This document shows, piece by piece, positions 43,946 through 57,000 of a stretch of 64,000 nucleotides of DNA (the stretch's first letter is position 1; the number at the start of each line of letters is the position of its first letter). The notes below the pieces were generated by a model that was not told the origin of the DNA, did no database searches, and saw nothing but the letters and a program-made list of their open reading frames with translations. The stretch is taken from contig CM065187.1 of NCBI GenBank assembly GCA_033026295.1, forward strand, positions 18,696,388 to 18,760,387, in the 5' to 3' direction. Source of the DNA: Channa striata. Taxonomy: Eukaryota; Chordata; Actinopteri; Anabantiformes; Channidae. The position numbers were made by a program, and so were the translations under genes.

Positions 43946-45849
43946 TCCCTTTGATAGCAGGAGATGGAAAAGGTTTGATGGGAACGGTGTGTGCACACAA
44001 AATGAGAAAGATAATAGGTAGTAGCCTTTTGTCCAACCTGTGGAAAAGCAAAATGTCTGTCATTTGCAAAAGTAATAACCCTCTGTAAGACTGAGCTGCT
44101 AAATTAGGGTCTTGGGGGCTTTTGGTCCTGATGGTGTTTCTAATTCAGAGAGTTTTAGTTGACTGAGTGAATGTAGGAGTGGCTCTGATTGTGCTTTTTG
44201 TCCCATAAACCAATTAAATATTTGACTTCCGACAAAGACAATCATGATCCCATTAAACTGCACTCTTCAAAACCTTAATTTGCCTCCTGGGTCTTGTATT
44301 TCTCTTTCATCGTGGCAGCGTTTGTTGCACACATGTTCATTTTCAGCCAGCAAAGCACAACGATTTGCTGATGTAAGCTAAGGCCAGTAATTTATAGTGC
44401 AAGTACTGTTAAAGTTTGGGCTATGGGTGTTTGGGGATTATCTGTACGTAATCATATAAAACAAAAAGGAAAGACTTTTACAACTGTGTTGTTAACAGTC
44501 TGCAAATAAACCAAAGATGTGTGCCATGTATTCCCCTTTTGTTACACAGGGAACATTCACTCTATTGATTTGTGAACTCTGACAGACTTTTTCGCATCAG
44601 TCTCCTTTCTTCCATCTGTCTTTGTCAGTCACTTAAGCCCCCTTGTTTTTACTGGTTTAACCAGTCAAAGGTTTGACCTTTTATTGCTTTCCTCAAAACC
44701 AGAAACTCATTTCCTCTTAACATCTCATGAAAAGAGCCAGCTTGGATCTGGAATGGAGTGCCCTACGACAAGCGCTCTGAGAGTTTGCCGTGCTGTTGTC
44801 AAGGTAAACGTGCCCATTTGTCGTCAAGCCTGACCGAGCCCAATGAGTTTATCAGCCATTAGCAGAGTGTTTGATGTGAAGGGTCCTGCAGAGCTTGTTA
44901 AGCTACTTCTAGACACGCCACGCTGACGATGCGACAACAAGGCTGCCTTGGCAGAGCACAAAGGCACCTGGTTTCCATTCACGGACGCCCACACACAACA
45001 CATCCACACGCACACGTGCAGTCTATGGCGTCTACATATTTACGCAACAAAGAACAAAAAGAAGCACTTTGTGGGCAGAGGAAATCATCGCACGGGTTCA
45101 GTCTGCGTGTCTATTTGCTGTCTTTAACTGGTGTTTCCCATGCTGGCGTTAAAGTTTGAGTAAAAATGCTAAATTCTGTTGCACCACAGTTTTTGTCAGT
45201 GCCTAGAATAAGACTGACCTCACCAACGGCAAACAACAAAATAATTATCCAAATAATCCAATTTTAATCCTCCCTCTTTGTTTACAGAGTGTTTTCCTGC
45301 TTCAGCTTTTACCTGAAAAACGTGTGCAGATTTGTTCTATGTAAAGAGTGACAAACACACAAACTACTACAAAATACACTTTATTTTCATCAAATATAAG
45401 TGTAAAAGACTCATGAAACACTTTTTTGTGTTTGTGTTGACTCTCAAACAACAGCCTGCAACCGCTGAGGTCACATAATATGCTGCTGATTTTGTCCTGC
45501 CCCTAAGTATGTTGTTTTCGTTTATCCTGCTGCTTATTTTTCATTTTTATTTTTACTCCACAACATTTTTTTATGTAGTTATTAGTTATGTTGGGATCAA
45601 ATAAATAAAAGAAAATAGACAATAATAATAAGACTAAGTGTAATTCACAACCTGCTGTAACTGTATATTCACTAATAAGAAATGAGACATTTTGCATAAA
45701 GAATACTTTTACTTTTGGTCCTTCAAATATTTTTGGCATTGATACTTTTTTTTCTTGAGTAGCATTATGAATCGAGATTTTTGCCTGTAACAGTATTTCC
45801 ACACTGTGGTATTGACACTTGTACTTATTCCATCAGTGTCTTGTTAAAA

Positions 45850-47010
45850 AGTTAGTACCCCCTCTTTCTGTCTGAGTCTGAGTAATAGGCAGACACAACC
45901 TCAGATGAAGAAAATCCCAACGTTTTCACTTTTACTTACCGAAAGCCACAAAAGATGTGGTAATACTAACTGCCCAACCCCCCATGATTCAGTAGCTCTA
46001 AATCCACATTCAGCAGCTTGGACGAATCATTTCCTGAATGACGTTATCAGTCTCTCACATCACTGTGGAGGACTTCTGTCTCATTCGTCTTTACAACTCT
46101 ACTTCAGCGCACTGCGGTTTTTGAGTGTAAGGTTTTGCCACAGCATTTCACTTGGGTTGAGGTCGGGACTAAACCATTCCAAAACCTTGATTCTTTTATT
46201 TTTCAGCCATCTGCTTCACATCATTGTCCTGTTGCATGACCCAATTTTAACCAAGCTTTAAATGTCCGACAGATGGCCTCACATTTGCCTGTGGAATCCT
46301 CCGGTTTAGAGAGACGTTCATGGTCGACTCAGTGACTGCAAGGTGTGTAGGTCCTGTGGCTGCAAAACAAGCCCAAATCATCACTCCTCCGCCGAAGGGC
46401 TTGTTTCTGCTGAAAGGTTTAATTGGGTTTTCGCCAAACATGGTGCAGGCTATTAAGGCCACACAGATCCACTTTGGCCTCATCTGTCCATAGTGCAAGT
46501 TCTGTGGTTTGTTCAGATGTAGTTTTGTAAACCTCACTTCTGCTCCTGTGTTCTATTTAGACAGAAGAGGCTTTCTCCTCAAAATACTTTTTGACTAACA
46601 AGTCATTCGGTCTTCTTCTAATTGTGCTGTTATGAACTTTAACATTTAACATGTTCATGGAGGCTTGTAGTATCTGAGATGTGGCTCTTGGGTTTTCGTG
46701 TATTTCTCCGATCATCGTGTGGTCTGACCTTGTGTTAATGTGCTCAGACATCCACTCCTGGTAAGTTTGGTCTTGAATGTTTCCCAAAGATTGTTTTACA
46801 GCAACAGTTGCTTGTCTTGGTTTTGTCTTTGCCTCCTCACATTTAGTTATGATAAACCTGAATGATCCAGACCAGCAAACTCTTCAAACGTCTACTTTTA
46901 CAGAGGTCTGCTGACCTCCTGATCAGTTAATCCATGTCCCAGGATTAGGAGCAACTGGCTGCAACTTTCCCTCTAAAATGCTATGAAACCATAAAGGGAG
47001 TACTTTGTAT
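45850..47010 (-). pseudogene. decayed Tc1/mariner-type DNA transposon
   Basis: Broken transposase frames on the minus strand carry Tc1 signatures: the N-terminal helix-turn-helix region (46557-46787, with EIHENPRATSQILQ and STIRRRP) and part of the DDE catalytic region (46247-46537, with GGGVMIWACFAATGP and TESTMN). Stops and frameshifts separate them, so it is non-functional. Inverted ends are suggested by AGTACCCCCT at 45854 and AGGGAGTACT at 46995. Nucleotide segments such as TTTCCTGAATGACGTTATCAG match a Tc1-like family widespread in fish. The length, about 1.16 kb, fits. Confidence 0.82.
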
Positions 47011-48343
47011 TTTGGTTCCAGTTTGCGTAGTAAACGTAAATGAATACTGTTAAGGTATTCTGACTTCCTACATTAAATTATCTCTGTACTGTGCCTCCAG
47101 ATGACATCAATTGGCGGAGCCTTCAGTCCACATTGTGTCATCTCATTATTCACACTGTAGAATTTGTAATCGTGGTCAAGCTGCTTTTCCAGAGCTCCCC
47201 CAGATGACATCATCTGTATTCCTAATGATGAAAACCTTCTCCGGTTGATGCCATCTGGAGGAGTTTTTCAGCTAGAAACAGAGAAATATTTTAATATAGG
47301 GAAGTCAGACGGACGTTTAAAAGCAATAATTTACGTAAACTAAAGCCACAGAAAGCAAATTAAAAATTGGTGAAATAAACAAAGGCACGATTAAAAAGTT
47401 ACATGTTATCATCCGCTGAGGTTGTATTTGCTCGTTACTAGGACCCACTATGATCAAATGATTTTATCATATTTTTACCAAAGAAAACAGAGTTAAAAGA
47501 GGAGGTCCTAACATTTGGACTTGGCTTTAACTTTATGAAGCCACCACCTGTGAGCACCGAAACTGTGCACAAAGATGGGGACAGCTTCATAATGTTAAGA
47601 CAAAAAATGAAAATGACCGGTGTGGCTAAATGTGCCTTTTTTTATCTAATTTACATCCATGTCAGATGGCACTCTTGTATTTCCACATCACATTTCTATA
47701 AGCATAGTTTTATTTTGTAATAGACAAGGAGCCTGAGTACTGTCCCTTATTCACCCACCATAAAGTTTATTCTCAGCCTGGGGCAAACAGGCAGTCACAG
47801 GTGGGACAGGCTGTTGTAAATCACATGATTATATGACCGTTGCTGTGAACCTTAGCAACTTCTTAATAGCAGGGGACCGTGTTAAGATCTGTCGACCCTG
47901 TAATATCCTCTCAGAAAAGGGGACAATTACTTCAGTGAACGGCCCTAAATGCCATATGTGAATTTCCACAGGGCTTTTAGAAACATGTCCAACAGGGTGA
48001 TAAACATGAGCATTTGGTGTTGCAAAAGAAAACATTAATCTTGACTTTATGCTTTGTCTCTTGTAAGTGTTGAAGGTAGAGTAGACTAAGGGAAAGACAG
48101 AATGTGGAAGAAATCTGTTCATTTCCTGGACTGACGTTTCAGAGACTGGACATCTGTCTCTCTGGGAAATGCATTATCTTCCTTCTCCTATAGCGCTACA
48201 CAGGAAATAGAGAGTTTGGTTTCAAAGAATTTGGATGTAACAAAAGAACTCAGCCATACTGGCACGACGTTCATGCTTTGACATGCAAACACGGTCACTA
48301 ATTCGAGCCTCCATCTCAAGTAACATCACTTTACCACATGAGA

Positions 48344-48357
48344 CCCCCCCCCCCCCC
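48344..48357. repeat. C14 homopolymer
   Basis: Fourteen consecutive C residues in intergenic DNA. Length may be uncertain because of sequencing slippage. Confidence 0.9.
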
Positions 48358-49559
48358 GAACCACTTTTTATGGTGAACAGTAGGTTTTAATTCTACATAA
48401 AAGCATGATGTACTCCTACTCAAAAATCAGACACGTAATCGCATTCAGCTTACCAGAACAGCACACTCAAACTTGTTTGTGCACATTTGAATGCAGAATA
48501 AACACGTTCGTCTCCAATATTTTGAATTTGCTTCAGTGAATTCTGAATTAATGTTTGGAGTGGGAAATCACTGTGTCTCCTCAGATGTGATTTGACATTC
48601 AGTATGCACAATGAATGCCCTGTCTGAAGATGTCTTCAGACAGACGTTCTTGCATTTTTCATCCTCATTGTCACTTGTGAGATTACAGCAGCAATTTGAC
48701 TAATCAGCTTCACATCTGACACGGCAGGGACAGAAGTTCCTATGATTGATTTGGTGAGGTTTTCTTTCCCCTCCCTATCATGTGCCCAAACATGTGCATG
48801 TCATCTTGGATCTGCTGTGCCAAATTACACACCAAGACGGGGCAATAATTGTTTCCACATGCTGTCCTCCCTCTCCACCTCTTGGGTTTGCTCCTCTTTC
48901 TTCTTCATAGCAGTCAATCATTGGCAGACGAGTGTGGTCATGAACTGTGCTACGTCTGAACAAATGACCCAGTGTACTCTTGCACTTTGTGTCGTTTCCG
49001 ACCATAAGACGAGCCTTTGTAGTCCCAACATGCTTGGTCTCAATGTGCCAGAAGTATGAGGATTCTGAAAGCACCTGGAATAAGAGTCAGTGGAACACAA
49101 TGCCGCTCTGTTCCTATTGGGTAAACAAGCTACTCACCACAGTGTGGATATGTTTTGTAGATGTGCTTCTAATACTGAAGCAATTATTTTGATGCATTTT
49201 TGCTACAAAAAAAGAACATGTTGAGCTGTGTCATAATTTAACATGTTTCTCTGGTTGTCTACTTTGGATGCTAAATAGAGGTACTAAGACAAAAACTACC
49301 AATATGACATTTTCTGGAAATGTGCAGCAAGTATCATTTCCTACCTCTTTTTAAAGACCAACATTTGTACTAAACCCATGAGATCATCATTTCAGCAGAA
49401 ATGATGTATTTGGGCACAAGTGGTGCGTGCTATGTTTATGCAACAATTTGCTGTGATCACCATCTAACTTTGTTATTTAAAAGACTAAAACAAAGCACAG
49501 TTGAAGTCGAGAAATACATGTTGTAAATGGATTACTGAATCCACCGAGAGGTAAGGGGG

Positions 49560-50395
49560 GGGGCAAGGACCACAGGCTCTGAAATGAATCTACGTTTTTC
49601 TTGTGTATAAATAAAGTCACAATGCAAAGCCCCCCAAATAATCAAAAAAATTCAAAAGAGGGACAAAATGGCAGACAGAACTAAAAACTAAAAGCAAAAA
49701 TGGCAAAAAAGCACAAAATAATCAAAAGCAAAAACATAATATCAAAAAAAGGCCAAATGCCGAAAACAGCAGAAAACGGCCTAAAATAACTCACAAAATA
49801 ACTAAAAACTATCGGAAAATGACATGAAACATTACGGAGTTCCGGAAGGGACATGGACGAAAAAAACATTTATTGGGGAAAAAAAAGATTATCGGGAAAA
49901 AAAAACTAAACCTTTGCGGGATCTCACAAAAGTTTCGCGGCAAATCCAAAAATGGTTTGCGAGATATACTTCCGGGTTAGTTAGTTATCATGGATATTAC
50001 AACAATTGAGGGCACGGTTACGGTATGGGAGCCATTCAAAGAACTTTACTTTGAGCTTGGCCTCAAATATAGACATTAAGTCAGTGCTTCGTAGTGAAGT
50101 ATATTTGCAATAAAAAAAAAAGATTAACTACTACGTAGCCAACTGCCCCGGAAGTATATCTCGCAAACCATTTTTGGATTTCCCGCTAAACTTTTGGGAG
50201 ATCTCGCAAATGTTTAGTTTTTTTTCCCCCCTCTAATTTTTTTTTTTCCCCCAATACATTTTTTTTTCCACCATGTCCCTTCCGGGGCTCTGTAATACAT
50301 AAACAAAATGACAAATAGAAAAAAAATGCCCTCAAATGACTTAAAAAACGAAAAACAACTGTAAAATTAACTCAAAATGACCAAAGAGAAAGAGT
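49560..50395. repeat. A-rich degenerate repeat interrupted by a foldback element
   Basis: Both flanks of the foldback element (about 49640-49830 and 50295-50390) are made of loosely repeating A-rich words such as ACTCAAAATGAC, AAAATAACT and AAAAACTAAAA. The flanks look like one array that was split by insertion. No coding potential. Confidence 0.6.
49835..50292. mobile_element. foldback/MITE-like element with arms of about 145 bp
   Basis: The left arm (49835-49976) and the right arm (50146-50292) are inverted copies. Shared segments include GAG..CCGGAAGGGACATGG at the tips, CAAATCCAAAAATGG, and TTTGCGAGATATACTTCCGG at the inner ends. A unique centre of about 170 bp separates them. It encodes no transposase. 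TA dinucleotides abut both tips, compatible with a Tc1/mariner-type TA target duplication, but the flanking palindrome makes the exact end ambiguous. Confidence 0.75.
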
Positions 50396-52622
50396 GGTGA
50401 GCTGTGCCAGGGAGCCCACTTTCTATAATCCATCCGCGGGTAATGTCATTGGTTCTGCAGGTGTTTTGTAAATTTATACCAGATGAAGGATAATAAAATA
50501 CATTAACATACAAACATTCATACTTTCAAGATCATTTAACCTGTAGTTGTTGAGATATTTCACTCCAGGCCAGTGTTGCAGTTTTATATTGCCATAGATC
50601 CATGGTGCAAGTTTGTCTCAAAGAGTGAGAGAAGAGAGAGGAACGTTGGAGATGACCTCAACAGTTTCAGTCGACAATGTGAGGCGCGTGGGTGCAGGTG
50701 AGACGTGCGCTGCGATGGAGTGGGTGAGAGTAAACGCATCCAGCTGTGTGTGACCGAAGGAGCAACCGGATACTCTGGGGACAGTCTGAGAATGAACTCA
50801 TAGTTTACACATGGCAAAAGCATCAGCCGCAACATCTACCAGCGGCATTGTGGAGGCCTTCATCACATACTCTTGCATAATATTGAGAATTTTTAGGAGA
50901 GACACAAAAACCACATTGTTGTTTTAGAAACGGTATGTTCCTCGAGGCTTTTCTGAGAATACCTCTGTGCACCTATCATCAATCTTCTAGCATAACAGCT
51001 ATGTTTTTCTGAGCAGGGTGTTGGTTTATGTTACTGTGTCCACACTGTTTTGAATGGTTCTGCAGAGACACATAAAGGTGGGAGAACAAGTCAAGTAAAA
51101 GAAATGGAATAAAAATGCAGTAAAGGTTTTAATGGTTGTCTATGTTTTTTCAAAGTCTGTTTTTAAGGATGAGAGAAAAATTGTACTCAGCTCCAACAAA
51201 TGCATGAAATTTGGTTGAAGTAGCTCAAGGCCAAGTGCTAAACAAATGCACAGTTGTAATTAGTAGTGTCTCATTTCTTAAAAAATTAAAAAACGATTCC
51301 ATATTACCTCAGAGTGACTTTTCTGATTAACACTGAATGTGAATATTTAATGTATAATTTGTATTCATGCCCTCTGTGCCGTGCCAGAGGAATCCGGGAA
51401 ACTCAACAGCTTTATTCACCGTGACATTCCAATTTGGCTCAAGAGTTCACATTTTCAATATGCTGCAGGATGTGAGTCCATTTATTAAGCCTCTGCCTAG
51501 AGTTCAGAGTTACTGTCTGTCTAATACCAGAAATTCATGCTGTAATTTCTGGTTCGGAGTGTGTCCCTTCTGCCAGATTGGGCTGAGGTTTTGATAGATG
51601 CTGCAGATTTAATGAGGTGTTGGACCAGACCCTCAGACTTAATAAACGACTGCTGTTACATAACTTCATCAGGTAAGACTGTGCAGAGCTTGTGAGATGG
51701 TGTAATGAGCAAACAAACACTATGCACATGAGCTAGGACACTTAGGGTCACCTTGAGCTGCGCTTCACTGTGTTGTGAAAGTCGGTCCATTCATCAAATA
51801 CACAGCACGAAAGTAAGCAATTTTAATATAAGAGAACAAGGATACATTTACCATTTGTGTAATGTATAGAATATTTATGTTAACGGAGAAGATGAAATGC
51901 TACAGAATAAACACAGTGAGAAATTGGTCTTAAATCAAATAAACAGTTCTGCACTGCATATAAAGCAACTGACAAACGAATCAATCATCCAAAAATAATC
52001 AACCAGAAGAAGAATAACACACAACACTTGGCTGTGTTTGACTAATGCCGTGTTTATAATGAGTTAAATGTTGAGTCTAGGGAAAAAAGAGAACGGACAT
52101 AAAACAAAGATTTAGATTGAATGTCCACTGCGTATTTGATGAGAATAAACAAGTTAATAAAATATTTATAGCTCATGTCCATATTTTTTTGTGGATTACA
52201 GTAAAATATCCTGCTATCAATGCACCATATGCTTCTTGTTACCGTAGTAGCTTTAATCATTCCCTTTTGTGTGTCTGCATCCATCCAAGTTTTAAAAAAT
52301 GCTAATTGTCAGACTTCCCCTGAAAGCACAGACACCACTTACAGCATTTTTTATGTAGCATAAAACCACAGTTTCTGGTTTTCTGCATATTACTGACGGG
52401 CAACACTGTGCATGTTTTTGTCATTGCGGAAACAGAAATGGTATAATCTTCGGTGTCTGTTACAAGCCCCCTAAATAAAAAGTAAGAGTCTCAGGACTTG
52501 GTCGTATCTCTATCACGAAAAATAGTCTGGAGATGGTGTCAGACACATTTGTGGTTGGGTTGTATCTTCGGGCCAGCTGCAGGGTTCACAGTCTGACCTC
52601 ATCAACCACATCGTGATGTGAC

Positions 52623-52781
52623 TCAGCCCAGGTCCTCCAGCAGGCTAATGTGGTCTAGTGAGCTCCTGGCCGCAGCTGCCGCCGACCAGGCATGGAGGTC
52701 CGTGGGGCTTTCAGTGATCCAAAACGTCTGTAAAGGATCATTCTGCGAACCAATCAGAGGGCAGATAAAACTCTGGGTGTC
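52623..52781 (-). other. orphan exon-like ORF: possible 3'-terminal exon of an unidentified gene
   Basis: On the minus strand a GTCAGCAACAG acceptor precedes 53 in-frame codons ending in TGA (52625-52623). The 52 residues include SFICPLIGSQ, QTFWITESPTDLHAW and SLLEDLG. Composition is protein-like, with good codon use and an amphipathic Trp/Ala-rich C-terminal helix reminiscent of the end of a PH domain. I do not recognise the gene. No upstream exon could be joined in phase; a nearby open segment at 53060-53170 does not fit. It could be a pseudogene fragment or chance. Confidence 0.3.
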
Positions 52782-53808
52782 CTGTTGCTGACGGGATGGA
52801 GTCTATATCAGCAGCACTATACAGACTAACCACAATGAACACCTGTGGCACACATACGGAAAATATGACTCACGTGCGGCTGCTTGTAGCTATAGATACG
52901 TGTGTTTATCCTTTTAAGCAGGAAATCATTTTGTAGCCACAGAGGTTTTTATTGAATGAATTAACGATTCAAACATGATTAATACACACACTGTATTTTT
53001 TATTGCCCAGTAGTTCTTAGGAAGAGGCAAAAAACGAGAGAAAAATAAACATCATTAAGAGCTGACCCTCCTCTTCTCCGCCAAATGTGGTGAGTCTCAC
53101 AGTGCCAGACATGCTGACGACCCGGAGGCCGTGCGAGCCAGCAGCCCGTCTGAAGTCCTGCTGGTCGGATGTTAAGGCGTGGGCTAATTTCCTGAATTTG
53201 CCCAGGGATGAAGGGGGGAAGCAAGGGCACATAGGAAAGGTGTCACTGATCTGATTCCAGGGAGGGAAGAGCAAGAGCTCCCTGTGTTTCAGACAGAGTG
53301 GGAACAAAATGCTACAGTCTATTTGCTGGATGTGGGAAACACAGCAATTCACCTCAAGCAGGAACTCAAGAATCTAAAAATATTCCAGTTTGGATTGAAA
53401 CATGGTTCGAGTGCCCAAACGCCATTTCCTGGGCTGAAGCTGCTCATGTACAGCACATTTGTATAGGAGCCAGTAGGAGCCAATGCAATATTCTCCCCAG
53501 GTCACTCCTTCTCTGCATGGGGCCGTCTGAGGAAGCTCTTAAAAGCAAGTCCTGGCCCTGATGCTCCTCCCTCAGTGAGACTCCTGCGATCCTCCCTTCA
53601 CATTCACACACAAACACAAAAGTATGTCTGGAACTATCAGCAGCTTTTATTAGATTTAACATGTCAGTGTTGCCTCACTTCTAATTCAAAAAGGAGGCAA
53701 GGACATAAATGCACCAGTCACAGTCGGCGCAGACATACGGGAAACTGCCACTGTGTCACACACTGACAACAGAGAAACGGCTGATCTGGGACCAGTTCGA
53801 AGGACACA

Positions 53809-53887
53809 ATGGGTGTTTGGGCAGCCTTGATTCTGGCCTTGCAGCTGCTTTTAAGTCTGTATTCCTATGCAGAAGCCCAGGCTTTGG
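53809..53887 (+). CDS. thbs4: thbs4 exon 1: start codon and signal peptide
   Basis: The ATG sits in GACACAATGG. The 26 residues begin MGVWAALILALQLLLSLYS, a strong hydrophobic signal sequence, with likely cleavage near AEA-QAL. The donor is TTTGG|GTAAGT in phase 1; joining to exon 2 gives ALVYDLL, as in the family. Confidence 0.85.
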
Positions 53888-54055
53888 GTAAGTGTTAATT
53901 TGTTATGGTGCCTTAACTTGCTTTTCATATCAGTAATTCAAAGTTTTTGCAAAGTGTGCCATGTTGATTGGTGATTACAAGAGCTGTGGTTGCTGCAAGG
54001 GATGACAAAAATCAAGAAACTAAAATCATCTATGCATTTTTTCTGTTTAAACTTC

Positions 54056-54090
<35 letters not shown>

Positions 54091-57000
54091 GGAGAGATGT
54101 CTTTGATTTTATTTGCACGCTGCATTCTTCTGACATCCTGCTTTTGATGCAATCCTCCATTTTCGTTATCTGTCCAAAAAGATTTAATGGCTTCAGCGCT
54201 GCATATTTTAACACACTATGTTTGAGTTCAATGTATAATGGATTAAACAGACACTGTGAAAGAGAATATCATATGCTGACCCAAAGAACACAAAGGATTA
54301 GACATGGTGTACAATCATCACTGAGGTAGGAATAAAATGCTAACACCGTCACCATTTGTAAAAGGGTTGAATACATTTTTGTGTATGACAGGAGGAAAAC
54401 AAAGATACAGAAAAAAAGTAGACAGAGTTTATTACCCACCCTCATTCTGCAAAAGTAAAGTCATCGTGTTTGTAAAACTTATTTATTTCCATCCACTCAT
54501 TTGCATCTCGTTGATTACCTAAGTGCATGAGGTTCAGCTCTCTGTCCTTTATTAATTCAAACAAAGTCCCAGCTGGCTCACACACATGGAAATAATCAGA
54601 CATGATCCAGGCTCAGTATTGTGCTTCAAGTCACATATACACACAGACTCACACACAAACGAGTTCACCCAAAGCAGAGCTGCAGACAACAATATCATTG
54701 TTTACGGTTTATCAGCTTCCTTTAAATCACCTCCCCTGATTGATGACATGCGGCTCATGCACCCATTAATCCACACTATCTTTTGCCAATAGCTGCTTTA
54801 CGTTATGTATAAAACGAGTCGAGATTAATGGAGTTCATCATGTATCATTTCCTTTGCATATGGCTCATTGTCTGCATGACTGGAATTCACTGTGTTTAAA
54901 AGGAGAGACACCAATTTAAGTGAGATTTTAGTAAGAGCCACTTTCTCTTTGTGGGACTTTGGTCAATGTCAGTGTCACCGGGATGACTTCACCAGGAGCT
55001 GTGGTCACTGGAATTTGAAACACACTTACTGCTTACTTAAGCTCATCTTTAAAGTGGCTATAATCTCTACTTTGATAATAATAATAATAAAAAGGAATGA
55101 CAATGTGTAAAATGAGTTACTTCCAGTATGAGCCCACAGAGAATCATCTACTGAATCTGCAGCTTGGCTTTATGACTTTCAGTTCATTGTTTAGCCGTCT
55201 TATTCGTTCTCATCTTTCAGCCAAAGCAGGCAGCTTTAGCAGTTAAAGAGACAACCCCCCCAAAAATACATCTTATATTTATATTAAATAAAATCAAAGA
55301 AAATGTCACTATCAGCATGACAACTAGTATCACAATACAACACTAAATATAATGGATCTCTGCTCAAATTTGCTCATGGCTGATGCCAGAGTGTGATGTC
55401 ACAAGAATCCTTTGTCACTGCTAGTGGTTTACTGCTAAGTATTTAACTCAAATATCATAGCTTGATACCTAAAACGCTTCACATAAGAAGCATTAAGCAT
55501 CACTTTAATGTCAAGCATTAAAGTGAATCATATCAACCATTTGTAGTTATTCTAGTGATTCATAACCGTGACAGATTTGTATGCTGGTGTTTGGCAGAGG
55601 ACAATATGTTACATTTCTTTATGGCTTTAAGCAGAACTAGTTTTATGAAGCTTAAAATCAGAGGTTAATCTGGGGGTGAAATGAAGCCCTTTCTCATGAT
55701 CTCTGGAGTAAGACGACCCGTGACCTCCACAAAGCCTCTGTCCAGAAGACTTATGAATAGCGGGATTGTGTGTTTTATGTGCTCGTGTGTGTGTGTCTTT
55801 GTACAGTAACAGTAAAAATGTGAAGCATGTGATGAGGTTTATTTCTTCTGTTTTGTTCTGCCTCTTTTGTCCAAAAAAAGCTTTTCTGTGTTTGTGCTAT
55901 ATTCGCCTGGTGATGTTGGAGACAGAGAGCTTGAAAAGACCCAACCGATTCCTAGTGAAAGTGATCATACCACAAAAACAGGCTTTTTTGGTGCTTTACC
56001 CAAATTTAATTACACACATTCTTGAGACCCCCGTGTTTGGCTGAAATACAACATTTGCTGGACAAAAGTCGGGGGAATACTGGAATGGGAGAGACATAAA
56101 AGAAATAAAAAGAGATCTCATCTGTAAATCATGCTTCCCAATCTTGGCTAACATCGCCAAAGTCTCTGGGAGCAATTTTGTTCCCTCACGATAGAGGGCC
56201 TTGCACTTTGCTTTCAGGGTGCTTGTGTATTCATGGTGTGTGCAGATAGTGAACTAGACATTCACTGCACATCCTCGCCCAGCCTGCCCAGCTCCCAACC
56301 AACTTTATTAAAAGACGACTCTAAACATGAGTGCAAGTGTCTGTCTGGCGTTTCACTCCCACTAAGCAGCCTGTCAGGAGATGTGTCTAAATTCTGCGAA
56401 GCCTCTGCTTGTCACTGAAAATGATCACATATATTTTATCAGCTGAGCAGCTTCACAGCAATACAGATCTTATCAGAAATAACATAAATGCCTTCAGAGT
56501 ATAACTCCCATTTTTAAAACCACCTCCTTGTGGTTTCTCTGAGCCAACTTTATTTGCCAAGTTTGTCCTGAGTGACTGACAAGAGCAGCGAAGTCTGGGT
56601 CAACATCATCATCTTGTCAGCTCAGGATGTGTTTACTTGGCTGCAGGTTGTAAATATTCATAACTCATCATGCATTACTCATGTGCTTTGTCGCTTCTTG
56701 CTTTCCCATCCTTGTCAACAGTTTATGATCTGCTCACCTCACCTGATTGCCTGCCAGACCTGCTGCAGGGGGGTCTGGCTGAGCAAGGGGTGAACGAGGC
56801 TTTCATTCTGACCTCCTTCAAGCTGCAGCCCAAGTCTGGAACCACTGTCTTTGCCCTGTACAACCCAAGGGACAACAGCAAATACTTTGAGTTTACTGTG
56901 ATGGGGAAGCTCAACAGAGGTAGGAGAGCGTGAAGGAGCTCTGGTGCAATTCAATGATGTAAATGGATAGTTTTATAAGTCAGTCACTCACTGTATTGTG

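Larger units (their letters stand above)
43563..53808. other. 10 kb intergenic region between bnip4 and thbs4
   Basis: It holds the bnip4 3' flank, a Tc1-like remnant (45850-47010), a 14-C run (48344-48357), an A-rich degenerate repeat with an embedded foldback element (49560-50395) and an orphan exon-like frame on the minus strand (52623-52781). The thbs4 promoter and 5'UTR should lie near 53600-53808; no clear TATA box was seen. Nothing else is recognised. Confidence 0.6.

Noticed and set aside
53017..53352. Minus-strand frame at first considered an exon partner for 52623-52781
   Set aside because: The candidate donor after GGAGAAGAGGAGG gives phase 1, which makes the downstream segment hit an early stop; phases do not match.
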